Assembly: GCA_963665195.1 (NCBI GenBank)
Contig: OY762070.1
Coordinates: 3,596,001-3,660,000, forward strand
DNA length: 64,000 nt
Source of the DNA: VXYL01 sp963665195
GTDB lineage: Bacteria > Pseudomonadota > Gammaproteobacteria > Pseudomonadales > Azotimanducaceae
Direction: 5' to 3'
The notes below the pieces were generated by a model. It worked only from the letters and a program-made list of their open reading frames with translations, made no database searches and was not told the DNA's origin. The position numbers and the translations under genes were made by a program. Positions within the stretch are counted from its first letter, which is position 1. Each line of letters starts with the position of its first letter. Positions 23,424 to 32,721 of this stretch are shown piece by piece.

Positions 23424-26400
23424 ATGATCCCGTCCACGCTGGCCGCCGAGGTCACTCGCGCTCTCCAAGACTTCCTCGCCACGGGCTTCGGGCCATCGAA
23501 CGCGGCGCTGAGTTCCGTGATGGAAGACTTCCTCGATGCCCCGGACAACCTGGTGAAGGGGCCGTATCTGGCCATCGATCTGCCGTTTCAGCGGGCGGCG
23601 GGTGGGGAAGAGCCGTTCCCCAGGCTGCCGCTTGGGTTCACGCCTTGGCGGCATCAACGCGTTGCCTTCGACCGTGTCAAGGCAGGCAAATCCACGGTGG
23701 TCGCCACGGGTACGGGTTCCGGCAAGACGGAGTGCTTCCTCTACCCGATTCTCGATCACTGCCTTGCCCAGGCGGGGAGTCCCGGGGTGAAAGCCATTCT
23801 GATCTACCCGATGAATGCCCTGGCATCCGATCAGGCCGCGCGGATCGCGAAGCTCATCCAGCGCACGCCAGCGCTGCGGGGCAAGGTGAGTGCCGGGCTT
23901 TACGTCGGGGAGACGGGGGCATCGCCGCGGGATCGGATGACCGGCGAGCACCTGATCGAGAACCGGGAGAAGCTGCGCGAGTGGCCGCCGGACATCCTGC
24001 TCACCAACTACAAGATGCTCGATCTGCTGCTCACGCGGCCCATCGACTTTCCGCTCTGGCGCCACAACGGGGCGGGGACGCTGCGCTTCCTGGTGGTGGA
24101 TGAACTGCACACGTTCGATGGCGCCCAGGGGACGGACCTTGCCTGTCTCGTGCGGCGGCTTCGGACCAGATTGCAGGCGGAACAGGACCTCGTCTGCGTT
24201 GGGACGTCGGCGACCATCGGCAGCGAGGGGAATCGGGACGAGATCATCGGCTACGTATCCTCGCTTTTCCATCAGCCGTTCGAGCTCGACGCCATTGTGG
24301 GGGAGACGCGGCAGAGCATCGACGAATTTCTCGCAGACGCCATCATCAGCGATCACTTGCTGCCGGCGCCGGACTTGGCGGAGCGCGTGGATCCGGAGCG
24401 CTATGCATCCGCCCAGGACTATGTGCGCGCACAATACGAGGTGTTCTTCGGCCAGCCGCCGCCGGACGATTTCGACACTCCCGCGGGTCGCATGGCCTTG
24501 GGCGAACGGCTGCGCGAACACGCCTCCTTCGTGAATCTGCTGCGCGTGCTGGACGGCGTGCATCCGACGCCGGTGGCCACCGTGCTGGACCGGCTGCAGC
24601 GGAGCCTGCGAGTAAGCAGCAAGGACGATGCGGCGAACGTCCTGAACGCACTCTGCGCCTTGATCTGCGTGGCCCGTGGGAAGGACGACAGCGTGGAAGA
24701 TTCACTGCCGCCGTTCCTCACCGTGAAGCTGCACCTATGGGTGCGGGAACTGCGGCGCATGGTGTGCAGCGTGCGGGATGAGGCCGTGCCCTCAGGTCCG
24801 AACGAGCGCGACCGTCCGAGCCCGCATCGCCTGCGCTTCTCGGACGACCTGAACCCGAATGAATCGCCGGTGCACCTGCCCCTCGTGCAATGCCGCGAGT
24901 GCCACACCACTGGCTGGGCTTGCGTGAAGTCGTCGGCGGATAGCAAGGTCGGACAGGACCTGCGCGTGTTCTACAACCGCTTCTTCATGCGCGACCCGGA
25001 CGTGCAGTATCTGTTTCCGCTTGCCGAAGGCGAAGAACCGCCGCAGCGAGTGCGCGGCGACCAAACCACCATCTGCGGCGCTTGCGGGCACATCGGCAGC
25101 GCGGGGACGTGTACCGCGTGCGGGAGTGGCCATCTGGTGGATGTCTTCCGCCCCCATGCCGTAGCGCCCGCCCCACGCGACTCGAAGCGCACCGTGCAGC
25201 TCAGCCGCGACTGCCCCTACTGCCATGCGCGGGAGGCGCTCATCATCCTTGGCGCGAGGGCGTCGAGCCTGCTCAGCACGGCGCTCGCGCAGCTGTTCGC
25301 GTCTGGGCACAACGATGATCGCAAAGTCATCGCCTTCTCGGACAACGTGCAGGATGCGGCCCACCGCGGCTCGTTCTTCGCGGCGCGCACTTGGCGGAAC
25401 AGCGTGCGAACGGCCATCGCGCAAGTGGTGCCGGAGCAGGGCTCGATCACCTTCGCCGATCTGCTGGAGCGTGTAGTGGATTGGTGGAGCGATGCAGAGC
25501 AGAACCCGGCAGCGTTCGACGAGCAGCGCTTCATCAGCGAGTTCATCGCTCCGGACCGGATGTGGCTGCGGGACTTCGAGGCACTGCGCCAAGACGGCCA
25601 ACTGCCGGGCGGTTCGAACCTGCCCGAGCTGGTGAAGCGACGGCTACGCTGGGACACGTTCGCGGAGTTCACGTTCGCCGGCACAATCGGGCGCACGTTG
25701 GAGCGTACGCGAACGGCGGCTGTCGGGTTCGACCAAGAGGCCGTGGAAGCCGCCTGCGAGACCGTGCTGGTCCGCATCCAAGAGAACTTCGGCGAACTGC
25801 GCGACATCGAGGAAATCCATGCCCGGAGCCTCGTGCTGGGCGTTCTGCGCCGCATGAGGGAGCGCGGGGCGGTCGAGAATCCGGTACTGCAAGGTTACCT
25901 CCGCAGCGGCGGCAACCCATTCGCGATGCGAAACGACCCCGCCATGCAGCGATTCGGACCGCGCTCGGCGCTGCCGGTGTTTCCAGCGCCGATCAGCGAG
26001 GAGCAAGGCATCGAGGCGCTCGCCGGACCATCCTGGTACCGGGACTGGACGATGAAGGTGCTCGGCGAGGTCAACCCGTTGCTCCAGCGTCAGGATACGG
26101 CAGATGTCCTGCTTGCCGTGATGGGTGCGCTGTTGGATGCCGGCCTCATCGCCAAACTCGCCGCACGCAAGACGGAGGTCTGGGCGCTGGCCCCGAAGCG
26201 ATTGCGCGTCACCCGGGACGTCGCGGTGATGAGAGCAGGCAACCATTCGCGACCGCTGATCCTGCCCGCCAGCGAGGCCGCGCTCTGGCAGGATGTGCCG
26301 AGCCTGGATTTCGCATCGAGTGATCGCTACACGGTTGGCGAACCCGGCAAGACCACCTGGGCAGGGCGCTTCTACAGCGAGGCGGACATCCACCGCATCG

Positions 26401-29400
26401 TCTCCGCCGAACACACGGCGCTGATCTCGCGCGAGGAGCGGGACCGGTTGCAGGCGCGCTTCGCAGCGCCCGACCCGAAACCTTGGGAGCCGAACCTGCT
26501 CTCCGCCACGCCCACGCTGGAACTCGGCGTGGACATCGGCGATCTGTCCACCGTCGTTCTTTGCTCCGTGCCGCCGGCAACGGTGAACTACCAGCAGCGC
26601 ACCGGGCGCGCCGGACGGCGCGATGGCAACGCCTGCAATTTGACGGTGGCCACTGCCCAGCCGCACGACCTGTACTACTACGCGGAGCCGCTGGAAATGC
26701 TTGCCAGCGCGGTCGATCCTCCCGGCATCTTCTTGAACGCGCCGGCCGTGCTGGAACGGCAACTCGCCGCGTTCTGCTTCGATCGATGGGTGGCGAGCGA
26801 TGTCGGCCAAGGGGCGGTGCCGGATAGCGTCGGCACGGTGCTGAACGCGGTGGAGCGGGGCGCAGAGGGTCGCTTTCCCTACCCGCTGCTTGAGTTCGTC
26901 AATGCCAACGCGGACGACTTGCTGGCTCGGTTCATCGCCGCTTTCGAGAAGCGCGCAGCCAGCGACCAGGACCTCAGCGAGAGCTCCCGCGAGTACTTGC
27001 GCGACTATCTGCTCGGCGGGGAGGGCAAGAAGTCGCTGCGCGTCACCATCCTCGATTGCCTCATGCAAGCGTCGAAGGACCGGCTGTCGCTGCGCAATGA
27101 CGCGGAGATGCTCACTCGACGCATCCGGGCCCTGCAAAGGAGCGCCCAAGACGAAGCGACGAAGAAGAGCATCGCCGAGTTGGACAGGGAACGGCGCGAG
27201 TGGCGGGGGCTGGTGCGCAAGATCAACCAGCGCGAGACGTTCGGCTTTCTCACCGACGAGGGGCTCCTGCCGAACTACGCCTTCCCGCAAGCCGGCGTGA
27301 CGCTGCGCTCCGTGGTCTTCAAGGAACGGCCAGAGGAGGATGAAGACGACGACGCGGTAGTCTACGAATACGTGCGTCCGGCGGTAGCCGCACTCGGGGA
27401 GTTCGCGCCGGAGAACGAGTTCTATGCTGGCGGAAGGCGGGTGGCGATCCGCCGCGTAGACACGCGCGTCTCCCCGATCGAGGAGTGGCGCCTGTGCCCC
27501 ATGTGCGACTACTGCGAGAAGATCGACGGCGGCGACAATCACGCCGTCTGCCCGGCCTGCGGCGACCCCGGCTGGGCGGACTCGGGGCAGCGCCGGCAAA
27601 TGCTGCGGCTGTCGCTGGTGCATGCAGCCACGACGGACGAACGCAGCCGCATCATGGATGAGCGCGATGATCGCGAACCGCTGTTCTACACGCGCCAACT
27701 CACCGTGGCGTGCAAGAAAGGCGGCGTTGACGGGGCGTTCGCAGCGGCCGCTTCGGCCCAGGTGAAGCAGCCTTTCGGATTCGAGTACGTGTCATCCGCA
27801 ACGTTCCGCGAGATGAACTTCGGCCGCGCCGACGAGCAGCAGGCGCCCACGTCCTTCGCCGGCCGTTCGATGCCGCGCAAGGGCTTCGCCGTGTGCAAAC
27901 GTTGCGGCGGAGTGCAGTTTGGCGGGGCCGTGCGGCATACGTCCACCTGCAATAGCACCGACGACAGCGAAGTGCTGGACTGCCTGTATCTGTATCGGGA
28001 GTTCGAGTCCGAAGCCGTGCGGATGCTGCTGCCGGCAGTCGGAAGCCTGAACGAAGAGCAGCGGCTCACCTCCGTGATTGCCGCGCTGGAATTGGGTCTG
28101 CGCAAGCGCTTCGCCGGCGCCGTGGATCATCTGCGAGCCACCACCACGCAGGCACTCGCATCGGACACGTACCTCAAGTTCGTCGTGCTCTACGACACGG
28201 TGCCGGGCGGCACCGGCTACTTGAAGCAGATCATGAACGAACCGGAGGACATGCTGGCGATCTTCCGCAGCGCCCGCGACGCGTTGATCGGCTGCGAATG
28301 CAACGCCGATCCCGCGAAGGATGGCTGCTACCGCTGTCTCTACGCCTATCGGCGCAGCTTCGAGATGGCCGACATCTCCCGCGAAGCCGCGGTCGAAGTG
28401 CTGAACGCCGTTCTCGATCACGCCGAGAGCTTGGAGAAGGTGGCGGGGCTTGAAACGGTGAAGGTGAATCCGATCCTCGAGAGCGAGTTGGAAGCGCGGT
28501 TCGTCGCCGCGCTGGGAGGCTGCGAGGTCGACGGCGAGGCAGTGCGCGTGCGCGACGATGTGGTGGCGGGCAAGCCGGGCTTCATCCTCGCCATCGGCGA
28601 GAGAACCTACGCGATGGAAGCGCAGGCTTCCTGCGGCGAGGCAGAGGGCGTTGCCATTGCCAGCCGGCCGGACTTCCTGATTCGTTCCATGCGCGAATCC
28701 GACGAGCTGCCGCCCATCGCGGTGTTCACGGACGGTTACGAGTTCCACCGCGACAAGGTGGACGAAGATGCCGCCAAGCGCATGGCGCTGGTGCGCGCGG
28801 GGTATCTGGTCTGGTCGCTGACGTGGCACGACCTCGAAGGCGAAGCGGCCGATCTGCTCGGCGCAGACGATGGCGGCATGGCGCAATTGCAGCGCGGGCT
28901 AGACGGCAAGTGGGGTACGGGCGCGCTGCGTGCGTCGTTCGGCGAATCGTCGCTGGCGCTACTCGCGCGCTATCTGGCCAGTCCCGACCCGCTGGCGTGG
29001 AAACGGGCGGCATTCACGGAACTGCTGCGGCAATTCGAGCCAGCGAAGATGCAGGGCGATGCGCTCAAGAGTGAAGTCGCGACGTCGGTTGAGGAGTTGC
29101 CGGATGCGCTGCGAGACGCTTTCGCCGATCTGCCGGCGGACGCCGCCCTAGCTCGGTCTGGCGCATGGCGGGACGCGCCGTCGGACATCGGCGCACTCCT
29201 GCTTGGGCTGCCGCTGGCTGCCATCCGCGATCCGGACCCGGACGGACTCGCGATGTCGCTGCACTTGAACGACGCGGTATTCGCTCGCGATGGCAGCCGC
29301 CGCGCATGGAACGGGGCGCTGCGGCTGTACAACATGATGCAATTCCTGCCCGGTGCCTGGTGGACTACCGCATCGGGCGCCGAGCGCGGCTACTACGCCG

Positions 29401-29744
29401 CGTTCGGGATGCCCGGCCCCGCCGCGGACGAGGCGCTCGATACCGCATGGTCGGAGGCGGTTTCGTTCGCGACTCCGGGATTGCACGGCACGATGCGCGC
29501 GTTGGCAGCCGGTGGCGCCCCGGCACCGGAAGTAGGGTTCGAACTCGCGGATTCGGGCGGTCGGGTGAGCGCCGAAGCCGAACTCGCTTGGCCGGACGAA
29601 CAGGTGGCCGTTGTCATCGCCCGGGAATCCGCCGCACCGTTCACCGCGGCGGGTTGGCGCGTACATCCGGCCGACGCCAACGATCTGGCTGCTACTCTTG
29701 CCGCAGAACTCACTTCCAATTCGCCCAAGAAGGACGGCGCATGA
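23424..29744 (+). CDS. Giant DEAD/DEAH helicase with zinc clusters, DUF1998-type region and nuclease-like C-terminus
   Basis: A 2106-residue superfamily 2 helicase. Walker A is ATGTGSGKTE (94-103), DELH is at 226-229 and motif VI is QRTGRAGRRDG near residue 1057. Several CxxC pairs (CRECHTTGWAC, CGACGHIG, CPYCHA, CPMCDYC) suggest zinc binding. CECNADPAKDGCYRC near residue 1621 is the cysteine cluster of the MrfA/YprA and DrmB DUF1998 region. Residues about 1680-1810 (LEARFVAALGG, RPDFLIRSM, PPIAVFTDGYEFH, GYLVWSLTWHDL) look like a PD-(D/E)XK or VSR-type nuclease. It may equal a fused DrmA-DrmB. Its stop overlaps the next start as ATGA at 29741-29744, so the RelE-fold/UvrD gene is co-translated. 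Confidence 0.9.
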   Translation: MIPSTLAAEVTRALQDFLATGFGPSNAALSSVMEDFLDAPDNLVKGPYLAIDLPFQRAAGGEEPFPRLPLGFTPWRHQRVAFDRVKAGKSTVVATGTGSGKTECFLYPILDHCLAQAGSPGVKAILIYPMNALASDQAARIAKLIQRTPALRGKVSAGLYVGETGASPRDRMTGEHLIENREKLREWPPDILLTNYKMLDLLLTRPIDFPLWRHNGAGTLRFLVVDELHTFDGAQGTDLACLVRRLRTRLQAEQDLVCVGTSATIGSEGNRDEIIGYVSSLFHQPFELDAIVGETRQSIDEFLADAIISDHLLPAPDLAERVDPERYASAQDYVRAQYEVFFGQPPPDDFDTPAGRMALGERLREHASFVNLLRVLDGVHPTPVATVLDRLQRSLRVSSKDDAANVLNALCALICVARGKDDSVEDSLPPFLTVKLHLWVRELRRMVCSVRDEAVPSGPNERDRPSPHRLRFSDDLNPNESPVHLPLVQCRECHTTGWACVKSSADSKVGQDLRVFYNRFFMRDPDVQYLFPLAEGEEPPQRVRGDQTTICGACGHIGSAGTCTACGSGHLVDVFRPHAVAPAPRDSKRTVQLSRDCPYCHAREALIILGARASSLLSTALAQLFASGHNDDRKVIAFSDNVQDAAHRGSFFAARTWRNSVRTAIAQVVPEQGSITFADLLERVVDWWSDAEQNPAAFDEQRFISEFIAPDRMWLRDFEALRQDGQLPGGSNLPELVKRRLRWDTFAEFTFAGTIGRTLERTRTAAVGFDQEAVEAACETVLVRIQENFGELRDIEEIHARSLVLGVLRRMRERGAVENPVLQGYLRSGGNPFAMRNDPAMQRFGPRSALPVFPAPISEEQGIEALAGPSWYRDWTMKVLGEVNPLLQRQDTADVLLAVMGALLDAGLIAKLAARKTEVWALAPKRLRVTRDVAVMRAGNHSRPLILPASEAALWQDVPSLDFASSDRYTVGEPGKTTWAGRFYSEADIHRIVSAEHTALISREERDRLQARFAAPDPKPWEPNLLSATPTLELGVDIGDLSTVVLCSVPPATVNYQQRTGRAGRRDGNACNLTVATAQPHDLYYYAEPLEMLASAVDPPGIFLNAPAVLERQLAAFCFDRWVASDVGQGAVPDSVGTVLNAVERGAEGRFPYPLLEFVNANADDLLARFIAAFEKRAASDQDLSESSREYLRDYLLGGEGKKSLRVTILDCLMQASKDRLSLRNDAEMLTRRIRALQRSAQDEATKKSIAELDRERREWRGLVRKINQRETFGFLTDEGLLPNYAFPQAGVTLRSVVFKERPEEDEDDDAVVYEYVRPAVAALGEFAPENEFYAGGRRVAIRRVDTRVSPIEEWRLCPMCDYCEKIDGGDNHAVCPACGDPGWADSGQRRQMLRLSLVHAATTDERSRIMDERDDREPLFYTRQLTVACKKGGVDGAFAAAASAQVKQPFGFEYVSSATFREMNFGRADEQQAPTSFAGRSMPRKGFAVCKRCGGVQFGGAVRHTSTCNSTDDSEVLDCLYLYREFESEAVRMLLPAVGSLNEEQRLTSVIAALELGLRKRFAGAVDHLRATTTQALASDTYLKFVVLYDTVPGGTGYLKQIMNEPEDMLAIFRSARDALIGCECNADPAKDGCYRCLYAYRRSFEMADISREAAVEVLNAVLDHAESLEKVAGLETVKVNPILESELEARFVAALGGCEVDGEAVRVRDDVVAGKPGFILAIGERTYAMEAQASCGEAEGVAIASRPDFLIRSMRESDELPPIAVFTDGYEFHRDKVDEDAAKRMALVRAGYLVWSLTWHDLEGEAADLLGADDGGMAQLQRGLDGKWGTGALRASFGESSLALLARYLASPDPLAWKRAAFTELLRQFEPAKMQGDALKSEVATSVEELPDALRDAFADLPADAALARSGAWRDAPSDIGALLLGLPLAAIRDPDPDGLAMSLHLNDAVFARDGSRRAWNGALRLYNMMQFLPGAWWTTASGAERGYYAAFGMPGPAADEALDTAWSEAVSFATPGLHGTMRALAAGGAPAPEVGFELADSGGRVSAEAELAWPDEQVAVVIARESAAPFTAAGWRVHPADANDLAATLAAELTSNSPKKDGA

Positions 29745-30295
29745 ACAACGCGCAAATGGCGATCTCGGCCGATTTCCTTGCCGCCTTCGCAAAACTGCCG
29801 TCGCAGCAGCAACGCGGCATCCGCTCGATGATCTCCCGCTTCGAGCGGGAATCCACGGCATCCGGCCTCAACTACGAGCGCATCAGCAACGCCAAGGACC
29901 CGAACATGCGCTCGCTGCGCATCGACGGGGGCTACCGCGCCATCGTCCTCAAGCCCGCCAAGGGCAACGTCCACATCATCCTTTGGGCGGCCAAGCACGA
30001 CGACGCCTACGACTGGGCGACGCGCCATGCGTGCAGCATCAACGCGGAAACGGGCGCCTTGCAGGTGTACCAGCCGCTGACGCGGACCGCGCAGACGGAC
30101 GCCAAGGTGACGGAGAAAAAGCCCGGTCTCTTCGCCGCCTTGCGGCGACGGGAACTGCTGCGCCTGGGCGTCCCTGAAGCGATGCTCGATGAAGTGCGGG
30201 CGACCGGCTCCGAGGAAGCCTTAGAGGCCATGGCCGGGCGACTGCCGGCAGAAGCCTACGACGGGCTGTTCCTCTACATGGCGGGCGACAGCTAG
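29741..30295 (+). CDS. RelE-fold N-terminal half of a split UvrD-type helicase
   Basis: A 184-residue frame from the ATG that overlaps the giant helicase stop. It reads as a RelE/ParE-type RNase fold without obvious toxin catalysis (SADFLAAFAKLPSQQQRGIR, NMRSLRIDGGYRAIVL, HIILWAAKHDDAYDWATRH). A linker domain follows (LGVPEAMLDEVR, LPAEAYDGLFLYMAGDS). This arrangement is known as the N-terminus of large UvrD-like helicases, not as a free toxin. It ends at TAG 30293-30295 in mid-domain; the helicase text resumes at once in the -1 frame. Confidence 0.85.
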   Translation: MNNAQMAISADFLAAFAKLPSQQQRGIRSMISRFERESTASGLNYERISNAKDPNMRSLRIDGGYRAIVLKPAKGNVHIILWAAKHDDAYDWATRHACSINAETGALQVYQPLTRTAQTDAKVTEKKPGLFAALRRRELLRLGVPEAMLDEVRATGSEEALEAMAGRLPAEAYDGLFLYMAGDS

Positions 30296-30333
30296 AAGAC
30301 ATCCTTCGCGACCGCGAAGCCCCCGCCGGGCCC

Positions 30334-31845
30334 GTGGACACCGCCGACTTCGCCGCCGCCCTTGGCCGCGACGACTCCCGCGCCCGTTTCGTGACGATCA
30401 AGGACGACTTGGAACTGGAGGCGATGTTCAACGCGCCCCTGGAACGCTGGCGCGTATTCCTGCACTCCTCCCAGCGCCGCATGGTGGAGCGCCACTGGAA
30501 CGGTCCGGTGCGCGTGCTCGGCGGCGCCGGCACAGGCAAAACCGTGGTTGCCATGCATCGCGCCCGCTGGCTGGCGGGGCAGCTCGGCGACGGCGAACGC
30601 ATCCTCTTCACCACCTTCACGCGCAATCTCGCGGCGGACATCGAGAACAACCTGCGCAGGATTTGCACGCCGGAGGAGATGCAGCGAATCGAAGTGACGA
30701 ACCTGGACCGCTGGGTGCAAGGCTTCCTGCGCGCCAAGGGCTTGCGCTTCCGCCCGGTGTTCGACCGCGATGCGGAGGCGTGGGAGGCCGCGATGGAAAA
30801 GCACCCGAGTGCGCCGGACCTGCCGGGCCGCTTCTACGAAGACGAATGGGAGCGCGTGATCCAGGAGACCGGCGTAGCGAACCGGGACGAGTACCTCCGC
30901 GTGCCGCGAACCGGGCGCGGCGTGCGCCTGAACCGGGCCATGCGCGCCGCGGTCTGGCCAGTGTTCGAGGAGTATCGCGCCGGACTTGCCGAGCGGAACG
31001 CGATGGAACTGCCGGATTGCTACCGCGCCGCGGCCGCGCTGCTCGGTCAAGCGGAAGCGGGTCCGCCGTACCGCTGCGTGATCGTCGACGAAGCGCAGGA
31101 CTTCGGCGCCCCCGCCTGGCGGCTGATTCGCGCGATGTCCGCACACGGCCAGGACGACCTCTTCATCGTTGGCGATGCGCACCAGCGCATCTTCTCGAAC
31201 CAGCCGGTAGCGCTCAGGCGCTGCGGCATCGAGATCCGCGGCAGGGCGCGAAAACTGCGCCTCAACTACCGCACCACGGAGCAAACCCGCCGCTGGGCCG
31301 CGAACCTGCTCGCTGGCCACGCCGTCGACGACTTGGACGGCGGCGCGGACGACGAGCGGGCCGTGCGGTCGATAGCTGATGGCCCGGAGCCGATGGTGGA
31401 GCACTTCGAGAGCCGCGAAGAGCAGGCGGCGTGGCTGGTCGCCTACCTAGCGGCGCTGCAAGAGGCTGGCGAGTCGACGCGCGGCGTTTGCGTAGTGGTT
31501 CGCACCGGAACCGAGCGCAACGCCCTTGCGCAAGAACTGCGCGCCGCGGACGTAGAGGCGGAGGTCCTCGAAGCCAATGCCCCCGACGATTCCTCCACCG
31601 GCGTCCGCCTCGCCACGATGCACCGCGTGAAGGGCCTGGAGTTCGACCGCATGGTCATCGCCAGCGCGAACCGCAACATGGTGCCACTGCCGGCGGCGAT
31701 CAAGCCCCTAGAGGGTCCCGAACGAGCCGCCGCCGAGACGGGCGAACGCGCCTTGCTCTACGTGGCGGCGACCCGCGCCAAGAAGGAACTCGCAATCCTC
31801 AGCTTCGGCGAGCGGAGCCGATTTCTGTCAAGGGAAAGGCTGTAA
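30334..31845 (+). CDS. UvrD/Rep-family helicase half, frame-separated from its N-terminus
   Basis: A 503-residue frame whose first possible start is the GTG at 30334. The same frame is open back to 30292, where it reads LEDILRDRE, the natural continuation of the upstream ...MAGDS. It is a superfamily 1A helicase: GGAGTGKTVVAMHRA (Walker A), VIVDEAQDFG, RLNYRTTEQTRRWA, RVKGLEFDRMVIA and LYVAATRAKKELA. Joined with the RelE-fold half it would make about 701 residues. No good ribosome site precedes 30334, so the helicase may only be made if the frame is restored. It would unwind DNA alongside the giant helicase. Confidence 0.85.
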   Translation: MDTADFAAALGRDDSRARFVTIKDDLELEAMFNAPLERWRVFLHSSQRRMVERHWNGPVRVLGGAGTGKTVVAMHRARWLAGQLGDGERILFTTFTRNLAADIENNLRRICTPEEMQRIEVTNLDRWVQGFLRAKGLRFRPVFDRDAEAWEAAMEKHPSAPDLPGRFYEDEWERVIQETGVANRDEYLRVPRTGRGVRLNRAMRAAVWPVFEEYRAGLAERNAMELPDCYRAAAALLGQAEAGPPYRCVIVDEAQDFGAPAWRLIRAMSAHGQDDLFIVGDAHQRIFSNQPVALRRCGIEIRGRARKLRLNYRTTEQTRRWAANLLAGHAVDDLDGGADDERAVRSIADGPEPMVEHFESREEQAAWLVAYLAALQEAGESTRGVCVVVRTGTERNALAQELRAADVEAEVLEANAPDDSSTGVRLATMHRVKGLEFDRMVIASANRNMVPLPAAIKPLEGPERAAAETGERALLYVAATRAKKELAILSFGERSRFLSRERL

Positions 31846-31877
31846 CGCTATGGCTCTATTGGACATGAAAGAGGGGC

Positions 31878-32297
31878 TCAACTGATGAACGGGTTCTCGA
31901 TGGTCAGGGACTCGAGCCGCTGGCCGTGTTGGAGGTCCTCGCTGTAGAGACGGACACAGCCAGCCTCTACGGCACCGGCGACAATCATCGAGTCGTAGAG
32001 GCTAAACCCATACCTGCCGTGCAACTCCAACCCGCGCTCGTAGAGCTCCCTGCTCGGATTGACGAGCCAGAGCGGCTCAAGCACGTCCGCCAGCAACGTA
32101 CGCGCCTCGCCAGCCGAAAAGCCTAGCCGCCTCGTCACCGCGTTCAAGGTCTCTTGGACGACCTGATAGCTGATGCAGGCTGTACCTGCCTCGATGCCCC
32201 GCCTCACCAAGTGCTCGGCACGCAAGCGCTTGGCATCGTCTGTCGTGTCCAGCATGTACACGATGACGTTGGTGTCCAGAAAGTTCTCAACGCTCAT
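31878..32297 (-). CDS. vapC: VapC-type PIN-domain toxin (second module)
   Basis: A 139-residue PIN RNase. Acidic residues appear in NFLDTNVIVYML, QVVQETLNAV, FSLYDSMIVAGA and LYSEDLQHG, so the metal site is complete. It overlaps its antitoxin by 11 bases and faces the UvrD-type helicase tail-to-tail across 32 bases, closing the right end of the defence island. Members cleave specific tRNAs or the sarcin-ricin loop; the target here is unknown. Confidence 0.93.
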   Translation of the reverse strand: MSVENFLDTNVIVYMLDTTDDAKRLRAEHLVRRGIEAGTACISYQVVQETLNAVTRRLGFSAGEARTLLADVLEPLWLVNPSRELYERGLELHGRYGFSLYDSMIVAGAVEAGCVRLYSEDLQHGQRLESLTIENPFIS

Positions 32298-32508
32298 TCA
32301 TCTCATCCCTGGTGAACTTGACCCCGTCGGTCGTGTACCTGCCCTGCAGTTTCCGCACCGTACTGATCGCACGGGTAGCCTGGTAGCGGCGAGCATAAGC
32401 CGCCAACCACTCCCGAAACTCCGCGTTGAGGGTCGTCTTTTCGGCGGCGGCCCGTAGCCGCGCCGTGTCGATCGTGCGTTCGTCCGCACTGAGCGTGATG
32501 TTCCGCAT
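32287..32508 (-). CDS. vapB: VapB-type antitoxin (second module)
   Basis: A 73-residue protein starting MRNITLSADERTIDTARLRA at the ATG complementary to 32506-32508, with GAAGTGG just upstream. An in-frame start 13 codons earlier is less likely. The N-terminal strand and helices fit a ribbon-helix-helix dimer; the C-terminal YTTDGVKFTRDEMNER would bind the PIN toxin. Gene order and overlap make the pairing with the downstream vapC secure. Confidence 0.88.
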   Translation of the reverse strand: MRNITLSADERTIDTARLRAAAEKTTLNAEFREWLAAYARRYQATRAISTVRKLQGRYTTDGVKFTRDEMNER

Positions 32509-32576
32509 TGCCACTTCGCCCCAAAGGCCGTGAGACCTCACCGTCACCGTGCGCGAAGGATCGCACGAGGATTGCT

Positions 32577-32596
32577 ACACTGCAAGACGGCAGTGT
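32577..32596. promoter_or_regulatory. Palindrome upstream of vapBC (candidate operator)
   Basis: A perfect 7-base inverted repeat, ACACTGC / GCAGTGT around a 6-base centre, lies about 70 bases upstream of the antitoxin start in a 213-base non-coding gap. VapB dimers bind such palindromes to repress their own operon. No T-tract follows, so it is not a typical terminator. The assignment is by position only. Confidence 0.4.
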
Positions 32597-32721
32597 TGTA
32601 CGCCAACCCACCATGCCGGGCTACCCATCCTTGATCGGGTGAGCCGAAGGTTGGTGATCACTGCCCGGCTGCCAAGGGACCGGGGCTAGACTGTGGCCCA
32701 CGGTGCGCAGAGCGCAAGCGG

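Noticed and set aside
25644..27698. A 684-codon minus-strand frame.
   Set aside because: Antisense shadow of the giant helicase in GC-rich DNA; no domain, and it cuts across helicase motifs.
29741..30295. A free-standing RelE toxin gene.
   Set aside because: The RelE-like fold is followed by a linker that continues into the UvrD helicase in the -1 frame, and no antitoxin is adjacent, so it is better read as the N-terminus of a split helicase.
30280..30300. Programmed -1 frameshifting at the RelE-UvrD junction.
   Set aside because: No X-XXY-YYZ slippery heptamer or obvious downstream hairpin is visible; a lost base is simpler.
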